A model generated the notes under the pieces. That model did no database searches, had not been told where the DNA came from, and saw nothing but the letters and a program-made list of their open reading frames with translations. A program made the translations under genes and the position numbers. A stretch of DNA of 64,000 nt from Euphorbia lathyris (Eukaryota > Streptophyta > Magnoliopsida > Malpighiales > Euphorbiaceae). Positions 55,601 through 64,000 of the stretch are shown here, piece after piece (position 1 is the first letter of the stretch; the number at the start of each line of letters is the position of its first letter). The stretch lies in contig NC_088919.1 of NCBI RefSeq assembly GCF_963576675.1, forward strand, positions 41,438,501 through 41,502,500. Reading direction: 5' to 3'.

Positions 55601-56857
55601 TTAGCAAAAAAAAAAAAGTTTGACTAAGAGTCAATTTGGCATTGTTTGTGGTCAACATAATGGTGGAGGAAATGAAAAAATGCGGTAATAAAAAAGTTGA
55701 TAAGTGTTTGATAAATACATAATAAAAGTTAAAAAAAATCATTGTTATTTTTAAAATTAAAGTGAAAGTTAGGTCTCTGTTTGAAAATAAATTGAAAGTT
55801 AGAGTTTTTTTTTTTTTTTGTAAAAAGAGTAATATCAGTTTTCGTGCTGATTTCTCCAAAAAGTATATATTTTAACTTTTTCTGAATGCAACTTTATCAG
55901 CTTTTAAGGAAAATAATTCTACATTTATCAAATGCTGATTTTTGTTTTGCGGGAAAGCTGGAAAAAATTATTTTTATGGGAAGGAAAAACCATGTTAAAC
56001 GCACACTAAAGGTGTTACACTTCGATAGGATTACAGTTTGACTTTGATGATGTGACATGTTGACTTTACTGATATGACACAATATGTAATATTGATTTTT
56101 TTGCTGGCTTGATAATGTGGCAAATAATGTTAGTCAATTTTCTTTCTGTTTGCAGCTATATAAAACACAAGCTGTTTTTTTTAAAAAAAAAAAACAAATA
56201 TCATATTCTTCTCCTTCTCCTTACAAAAAAAAAACTTTTCGAAAAAAAACTTTAATCATTAAAATTAACATTAATAGTTATTTTGAATCAAGTTCAAGGC
56301 AACTAATTACATAGCAAGTTGAGGAGACCAATTTGACACTAATCCACCATCATTTAGTGTATGTTTTTAGTATATTTTTTTACCTTTTCACTCCAAAACA
56401 ATAGAATATAAAGGTTTGATTAGGATTCTACCACCAACATTAAACAATAAACAACAACAAACCATATATATGAACAACCAAAGAGCTACCAAAATTAGAT
56501 ATCCAGAGGAAATCCATCGCTATGAACAGAGAATAATATGTTTAACCTTTAAAGACAAAAAGTTGAATCAATAACAAAGCATGTTAGAAGACATTGGTAT
56601 CTAAGTACAACAGTTCTGCCTATAAAAAATTTGCTAGATAGCACAAGATTGAAGAGACTGACCATAATCACTAAATTATCAATTCAAGATTAAGTAAAAG
56701 TATACCAGTGTAAAATTGATTAAGTACTCAATAATAAACATTAGTTATTATTACAGTAATAGAGCTTAATCAAACACAGGTACTCAGTACAACTAGTATA
56801 GTCAAAAAGGGGTTTTCTAAGAAGAAGAATCATCAATGTGGCATGACTAATCAGTTT
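55601..56857. other. AT-rich spacer and PPR 3' flank
   Basis: No gene is seen. The 300 bases next to 56858 are repeated with divergence next to 60226, so the 3' flank was included in the PPR gene duplication. Confidence 0.6.
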
Positions 56858-58870
56858 TCAAACAGTTGCGTTTTCCGGTAAGGCAGCTTCTGTTAGTGAT
56901 TCATCAAACATCCGATCATCATCTTCAATCCGATCAACGTTGCTTGCAAGCTTTTCATCATTAATACAACTTGACAATCTATCATAAGCAAATGTCGTCA
57001 AATGACATTGCTCGTTTATCATCTTAAAAAGCTCTTCTGCTGCTTCCTTGTCTCCTTGACCTTTCAATTTCTTTAGACATGTGGCCAAAGTATGAAGCCT
57101 GGGTAACCGTCCTGGTTTACGCGTTGAAATTGCTTTCTTTATCGATTCTACTGCTTTTGTTATCTGACCACCATGTAGATATCCAACTGCCAAATGATCC
57201 CATGAGATAGCATTAGGCTCGTTCCCTTTCTCAGTTATCTTGTTTAGACATGCCTCAGCCTTTTCCCAATCACCCTTTTCCGAGTAAGCACTAATCATCA
57301 AGTTTGGCATGCGAATGTCGAATATATCCATCCCTGAATACCATTCATTCCATATATTCTCAGCACTATCCAAATCATCCAATTTCACTAATGATATTAT
57401 CATTGTTATATAGCCGTCGTTTGAAAACTTCCCCATCTGCTTATACAGATTCCAAGTACGATAAACATCAGCTTTACTCCCAGTAGCAGCATATGAAGTC
57501 AAGAGACATTCATAAGCAAATGTTCTTAAGTTGTGGCTGATTAATTGCTCCGATTTCCTAAATAACTTCAGACTTTTGTCACTAAGGCCAGATTTCAGAT
57601 AACCATTCCCTGCAACCAAGTAAGAATGGAAGTCTATTTTAATATGAGGATCTGCTTCCATATTTGTTAGAAGTTTCTCCATACCATCAAAGTCAGAACA
57701 GGCTACATAAGCTTGCAACCGGATGTTGAAAGTGAACATGTCCCATTCGATACCCCTTTTTTCCATCTCCTGCACCAAAACGTCTATTTTTTTATGTCTA
57801 CCCATCCGAGAATAGAGACCTAGCATTACATTGTAAGATAATGTATTTACAAACCCCATGTCCTTTAAATTCTGCATGACGGCCTCTGCTTTTTCCAATT
57901 GTTTAGTTTTCGCGTAGCAGTTTAAAAGAGCACCATAAACCTGGTAGCCTCTTGAACTTTCAGAGATACTGTCAAAATACGCCTCAACCTTTTCCAACCC
58001 ATGAACTTTGCCAATCAATTCCAGTCGAACTGCAACTTCTGAAACTGACAACCTATAGCCCCCTTGATCAGTCATCCATTCCGATATCTAACATAAAGGT
58101 GACTGAAGATTCAGGGATTTCACTATACATATACATATCATAAAGTCAAAGGATCCCCATAAATGGCTTTAAAAATACATTTCTGTGTCTTATATGACAG
58201 AAGCCGTTAACTACAATTGGGGGGAATTAAATTGCATAGTTGAATTCACAACTTATAAACATCAAAATTTAACTAGGAGAAGAAACGAGACTCCATAGTC
58301 CATACAGTCCTTGCAACTTCACAAGATCAATTACAGAACTCTCAAACCTATTGCATTTTTCTCCATTCTCTTCTGTTAAAAACCAAATTTCTAGGAACTT
58401 AATTTGGATCAATTACACTGTTTCGACTTTATTCACTTGAAAAACCTAGCTTTTAGAGAAAATTAAAACAATGTCACAGTCAGAGGAATGCCTAATCAAA
58501 CCAAAGATGTTAATATTCACCATTAAAATGATAATTAGGTGCACAGACTAAAGAGAGAGAAATAAGATACCTGAAGGGCGTGCTTGTAGCGGCGGGTTTT
58601 GCGAAGCTGCTTGACGAAGTTACACAGCTCAGACATCTGAACATTTTTTCCTTCTTCGAGCCATTGGTCGATAACTGAAACCATCGAGACTGAAGGATCT
58701 ACCGCCGTCTAGATTCTACGCTTCAGAGAGCCAATTTGCGCTGTGGGGGTGGGGGTTGGGGGGTAAGAGAAGGAAGAAGTTGCAGCATTCGTGGAAACTA
58801 ACTGAACCTTTAACAATCGATGGCCTGGACGCCATAGATATGAACTCGATCGTAGAAGAAGCTGGTTCAT
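56858..58870 (-). pseudogene. PPR gene copy 1, exon 1 carries a nonsense codon
   Basis: There are two exons: about 58572-58870 and 56858-58087 (acceptor TGTTAG). Exon 1 begins MNQLLLRSSSYLWRPGHRL, an Arg- and Leu-rich presequence of mitochondrial type. It contains TAG at 58709-58711, where the paralogue has TCC. A short Pro/Thr insertion (SYPPTPTPTAQ) precedes it. Exon 2 (409 codons) has no stops and consists of degenerate 35-residue P-type PPR motifs (YQVYGALLNCYAKTKQLEKA, LSYNVMLGLYSRMGRHKKI and others). The family resembles the Arabidopsis At2g20710 group of RNA-binding organelle proteins. Exon-1 register between the TAG and the donor should be rechecked near 58620. Translation from a later ATG would lose the targeting presequence. 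It is called a pseudogene on the TAG, though exon 2 is well preserved. Confidence 0.75.
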
Positions 58871-60225
58871 TAAGGCGCGGGTTTGATTGAGGAGAGGTTA
58901 AATTTTCTCCAATGCCATTCTAATTTTTTATTCATCAAATTGGAGAATTCAGGGGTTACAAAATATGCATGTGGTTACATTTTTTATAGATATTTTTTAT
59001 ATATATTTGCAAAAATATTTCTAACTTGATTAATTTTATTTTTAATGTTTAAAATTATGCGATTTTACCTAACATTGACCGACAATAGTAATTTTAGATC
59101 AATTTCTGAATTAATCAATCAAATAGTCTTCTCTATTATTAATCTTGTTATTTACACTTCACGTTTACGTTATTTTTATCGTTTATTAGTAACAATCGTA
59201 AATATGTAAATAGATGTGGAATTTTTTTATAAAAAATTATATTGTATTTTGTACCTGAACAAAAAAAATCAAATATTTCGTGGAATCTCCAATTCTATTA
59301 TTAAATCACAGAAAATATGATTTTTTTTTCTAGAACCAACTGATATGCAATTGGTACAAAATATTTGTGTTTTATAATGATGTCTAAAATTGACACACTT
59401 GCTAATGTTAAAGGTAAAATTACATCATTTTAGATGTTACTGATAAAATTGCTCCATTTATTTCTTTGATGGATAAAAATATCCTAATAGTTTGGCAAAC
59501 CTATAAAAGCCCCATTTTCTCGTACTTTTCATTTTCAAACTCATTTCCTTCAATGATCAACTTGCAAAACCATTTATTCTCCATTTTCTCTCGATCCAAC
59601 CTCTAAATAATCGAAGCAAGCTAAATAATACCAAGCATCGTTAGTGGTTCATGGGTTGAAATCACATTTTTTTCTGGACGGGAGGGGTAGAAACGAAATT
59701 GCAATTTAACTTTGAAAGGCACATGGTCATTATTTTTGGAAGTTCGTAAGGATATTGCATGTCAACCAAGGTATTGCATTTAGGGTTTATGGTTTTGATG
59801 CATTTAGGGTTTATGGTTTGCTTGGATTCATGTGAATGGAGTGTAACTTTTGAGGTTCCTTTTCAAAATCTGACAGGTTCGAAACAACAAAATCAAAATC
59901 AGAAACCGATATCAAATTGTTTCGATTTTAAATACCAAGTTGAATGTATTGCTATCTAAGTACAACAGGTTTGCCTTTTTATCCATATTGCCAGCTCTCT
60001 TCAAAATATGATAACACAACATTGCAGAGACTGCCCATAATCACTAAATTAGCGATTCAAGATTAGGTACAAGTGTACCAGTACAAAAGTGATTAAGTAC
60101 TCAATAAAAATTAGTAATTATAGTATCACTACATTAGAGCTTAATCAAACACAGGTACTCAGTAAAACTATCATAGTCAAAAAGGGGTTTTCTAAGAAGA
60201 ATCACCAACAATGTGGCTTAACTAA
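58871..60225. other. Intergenic sequence between the PPR copies
   Basis: It is AT-rich, with no gene seen. It holds the shared upstream region of copy 1 and, at about 59950-60225, the duplicated 3' flank of copy 2. A small ORF at 59759-59959 has no recognised domain. Confidence 0.55.
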
Positions 60226-62285
60226 TCAGTTTTCAGGTGTTTCCGTTTCAGGTAAGGCAGCTTCTGTTGGTGATTCATCAAACATCCCATCATCATCTTC
60301 AATCTGATCAAACACATTGCTCGCAAGGTCTTCATCATTAATACAACTGGACAATCTATCATAAGCAAATGTCGACAAATGACATTGCTCGTTTATCATC
60401 TTCAAAAGCTCTTCTGCTGCTTCCTTGTCTCCTTGATCTTTCAATTCATTTAGACATGTGGCCAAAGTATGAAGCCTGGGTGTACGTCCTGGTTTACATG
60501 TTGAAATTGCTTTCTTTATCGATTCTACTCCTTTCGTTATCTGACCACCGCGCAGATATCCAGCAGCCAAATGATCCCATGATATAACATTAGGCTCCTC
60601 CCCTTTCTCTATTATCTTCTTTACATATGCCTCAGCCTTTTCCCAGTCACCCTTTCTCGAATAAGCACTAATCATTAAGTTTGGAATGCGAATGTCGAAT
60701 AGTTCCATCCCTGAATCCCATTCCTCCCAAATCTTCTCAGCACTGTCCAAATCATCCAGTTTCACTAATGAACCTATCATGCTTATATACCCTGCATTGA
60801 AAAACTTCCCCATCTGCTTATACAGATTCCAAACACGATAAACTTCAGCTTTGCTCCCAGCAGCAGCATATGAAGTCAGGAGACATTCATAAGCAAATTT
60901 TCTTGACTTGTCGCTGATTAATTGCTCTGATTTCCTCAATAACTTCAAACTTTTGTCAGTAAGGCCAGATAATAGATAACCATTCCCTGCAACTAAGTAA
61001 GAATGAAAGCCTATTTTAATATGAGGATCTGCTTCCATTTTTGTTAGAAGTTTCTCCATACCATCAAAGTCAGAACAGGCTACATAAGCTTGCAACCGGA
61101 TATTGAAAGTGAACGTGTCGCATTCAATACCCTTTTCTTCCATCTCCTGCATCAAGGCGTCCATCTTTTCATATCTACCCATCCGAGAATAGAGACCTAG
61201 CATTACATTGTAAGGTAATGCAGTTTTTAAAAACCCCATATCCTTTAAATTCTGCATGATGGTCTCTGCTTTTTCCAATTGATTAGCGTACGCATAGCAG
61301 TTTAAAAGAGCACCATAAACCTGGTAGTCTCTTGAACTTTCAGAGATGGTGTTAAAATATGCCTCAGCTTTTTCCAACCCATGAACTTTCACAATCAAAT
61401 CCAGTTGAACTGCAACATCTGAACCTGACAACCTAAAGCCCCCTTGACCAGTCATCCATTCCGAGATCTAACATAAAGATGACCCAAGATTCAGGGATTT
61501 CACTATACATATACATTTCATAAAATCAAAGCTCCTCATAAATGGCTTATAAAATACATTTTTGTGTCTTGTATGGAAGAAGCCGTTAACTACAATTGGG
61601 GAAAACTCATGCATCGTTCAATTCATCACAACAACTTAGAAACATAAAAAAAATTAACTAGGAGAAGAAAAGATACTCCATACAGTCCTTGCAACTTCAC
61701 AACATCAATTACAAAACTGACACACATTTCATTTTTCACCATTCTCTTCTGTTAAAAACCAACTTTCTAGGAACTTAATTTGGATCAATTACACTGTTTC
61801 GACATTATTCACTCGAAAAACCTAGCTTTTTTTTACAGAAAATTAAAACAATCCACAGTCAGAGGGATACTCAATCAAACCAAAGATGTTAATGTTAGGC
61901 ATAAGAGTACAAGAACTGAAAAAAACTGAATGATAACAAAAATTCACCATTGAAATGATAATTAGGCGCACAGACTAATGAGAAAGAAATAAGATACCTG
62001 AAGGGCTTGCTTGCAGCGGCGGTACTTGCGAAGTAGCTTGATGAATTTTCGCAGCTCAGACATCTTAACCTTTTTGCCTTCTTCGAGCCATTGGTCAATA
62101 ACTGATATCATCGAGACTGAAGGATCTCCCGCCGTGGAGATTCTACGCTGCAGAGAGTCGATTTGTGGCGAGGAGGCGGAAGAGAAGGAAGAAGTTGCAG
62201 CATTTGTGGAAAGTAACTGGACCTTTAACAATCGATTGCCATGCCGCCATAGATATGAACTCGATCGTAAAAGAAGCTGGTTCAT
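60226..62285 (-). CDS. PPR protein copy 2, P-type, probably mitochondrial
   Basis: Exons are 61998-62285 (96 codons) and 60226-61467 (413 residues plus stop), joined by a GT-AG intron in phase 0, giving 509 residues. The start at 62285 (MNQLLLRSSSYLW) is the ATG shared with the paralogue; a frame continues upstream without an ATG. The N-terminus is rich in Arg, Leu and Ser and free of acidic residues for 40 positions, as in mitochondrial presequences. Exon 2 begins ISEWMTGQGGFRLS and carries about ten 35-residue PPR units (YQVYGALLNCYAYANQLEKA, LPYNVMLGLYSRMGRYEKM, FDIRIPNLMISAYSRKGDWE and others), then an acidic tail. The family binds organellar RNA and acts in its processing or translation. 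There are no stops or frameshifts. It resembles the At2g20710-type proteins. Confidence 0.88.
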
Positions 62286-64000
62286 CAAGCGAACAAGAAA
62301 GACAGTATAAGCTAACAAAATAGCTAAGGGTCGCTTGTTTTGTTTTGTTTGGAGGCTGGAGGAGGTTAATCTAACCTTGCTTGTTTGGAAAGAAATTTAA
62401 ACGGAGGTTAGGATCAACACAATCCAATTTCAGTTCCACCCAATGTTATCAGCTTCGGACGGGATCGGCCGGTCCGGGAGAGATCTGGGATTGAACCGGA
62501 ACCCAGCAGTCCGACCAGAAACCGGTGTGACACCGATCTCTAACAATTAGGTGGGCTAGAAAAAATTAGGCGGGCTGGGAAAAATTTTGAAAACTAAAAA
62601 AATGGGCAATTGTAGGGCTGGAAAAAAATTGAAAATTAAAAAAAAATTAATTAGTAAAGCCAAGTTAAGGGATCTTATTAATTGATAAAAAAAAAAATTA
62701 AGATGCGGCATTCGCATCGCTCATGTTGTGCGGGTATACTCCTAACTCGATGGTTAATCGATTGCATCCCTATTAGGGGTGTTCATCGGTCGGTTCGGTT
62801 TGAAAACTAAACCGAAAACCGAATAATACCTAAAATAAAAACTGAACCGAATCAATTATTTCGATCGGTTCGGTTTTCGGTTTTAACACATACTAACTAG
62901 TTAAAATAAAAGATAAATTAATATTTATAATTTTATAAGTTTTAATTTGTGTAAAATTTGAAAATTAAAAATTAAACTTTATTAAAATGTAATTACAAAA
63001 AAAAGATGTCAAATCAAAGTAAATCAAAAGTGGTTCAAATTTTAAAGATATAAATAGTTGAATTCTAATATTCTATGACCACAATTCACATTACAACCAT
63101 AAGTTGTACTAATGTTATTGATTTGATCAATATTAGTGCAATGTTTGAACAATATTAATGTATTTTTCTTAGTAGAACAATATTAATGTATTAGACTTAA
63201 CATTGATAAAAAAATTTATAAATAATTATATTCTTTGGATGGTCGGAGGAAAATGCAAAGTCCAGGTCATATAAAGTCTCTACCTAAATTATAAATCTAA
63301 TTGATCTCTATTTCGGTCGGTTTGGTTAATTCGGTTATTTTATCATAAAAACCGAACCGACCGATATTTTTAAATATTTAAAACCGAAACTGAGCCTAAT
63401 AGAGCGAAAACCGAACCGAAAAAACCGAAATTCATCAGTTATTTCGGTTCAGTTCGGTTTTTGAACACCCCTAACCCTTGCACGTGAGAGAGTATTTTCC
63501 CTAGTAATTAGTTAAAAGCTTATTAATAGCATTTACTTATAAACTAGTTAAGTTTCTTATTTATTTTTTTACGTGGGATGAGCATCAATTTCTCATTCAC
63601 CACTTGTCCGTTTTGAGTTTATAATATATTTTCAAAAAATATCTCATGGCATAGAATACGTTGATATATTTCAATTTATTCTGAACTTAATTTACTCGTC
63701 ATATATTTAAAACTCAAATTAATAAAAAAATAACAAACCAAAAGTTGTTTATAATTTATTTTTGGTATATATAATGTATAAAAATAATTTTAAATTAATT
63801 ATGTATATTCAATATATATATATAAATTTAATTAATTTATTTATTTATTACGTTATCTGGTTCGATCAATCCAATTCATTCGATTCGACTAAGTGATCCA
63901 TTCCGATTTGATGTCCTTTTTAATTCTGATAACATTTGTTCCATCAAATTGGTCCTCTTCCTTCAATGAACTTGTCAAAGCAGGCCAGAATTTTGGGAAA
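62286..64000. other. Right-edge intergenic DNA with a MITE-like element
   Basis: No gene is seen. A CCGG-rich stretch lies at 62450-62530 and an AT-rich tail at 63480-64000. A TIR-flanked element is listed separately. Confidence 0.55.
62773..63474. mobile_element. MITE-like element with CGGTTCGGTTT-rich ends
   Basis: The left end TTAGGGGTGTTCA matches the complement of the right end (TGAACACCCCTAA). Both ends continue into tandem CGGTTCGGTT or CCGAACCGAA repeats, so about 120 bp at each side can pair. No target duplication is evident, so the exact ends are provisional. Elements of this type with GGGGTGT and CGGTTCGGTT ends are widespread in plant genomes. Confidence 0.6.

Noticed and set aside
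62011..62310. Plus-strand ORF over PPR copy 2 exon 1
   Set aside because: It is a shadow of the presequence exon on the other strand.

Overview
This window is nuclear DNA from a flowering plant, most likely a eudicot. The evidence is spliced genes with GT-AG introns, a KH-domain RNA-binding gene, PPR genes with mitochondrial-type N-termini, a B3/REM gene, a tRNA-Trp gene and dense nested plant transposable elements. No bacterial, plastid or viral genome features were seen. All exon models are read by eye from reading frames, splice sites and domain motifs.

Layout. (a) 1-4585: a minus-strand Ty1/copia element running off the left edge, split by a 1.9-kb solo LTR. (b) 5603-7933: a MULE-type DNA transposon with a broken gene (FAR1-like domain plus OTU-like protease, transposase core deleted) and large palindromic arrays. 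(c) 9215-9560: a UPL1/2-like E3 ligase fragment. (d) 9804-9872 and 37410-37901: one B3/REM gene cut in two by a 27.5-kb retrotransposon. (e) 9873-37404: that retrotransposon, a Tat/Ogre-lineage Ty3/gypsy element on the minus strand with about 3-kb LTRs, four gag-like units, RT, two RNase H domains and integrase, plus an oppositely oriented multi-exon plant-mobile-domain (PMD) gene. Its integrase is split by an 8.7-kb Athila-type element (17987-26698) that has gag and the Athila-specific ORF but no pol. (f) 40288-40359: tRNA-Trp(CCA). (g) 41547-50934: a 7-exon KH-domain gene whose 6-kb intron holds an old copia element with further insertions. (h) 51843-52895: a short MULE sharing ends and hairpin arrays with (b). 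(i) 53048-55600: a LINE 3' fragment split by another solo LTR. (j) 56858-58870 and 60226-62285: a tandem pair of PPR genes, one apparently intact and one with a nonsense codon.

How the parts relate. The apparently functional host genes are the KH gene, tRNA-Trp and the right-hand PPR gene; the B3 gene looks inactivated. Most of the rest is a layered insertion record, ordered by 5-9-bp target duplications and by host frames that remain in register across the insertions. The most unusual signals are the spliced PMD gene antisense to a Tat element, the apparent fourfold gag array without a visible protease in the same element, and the pair of MULEs carrying near-perfect roughly 200-bp hairpins built from CACGTG-centred repeats.
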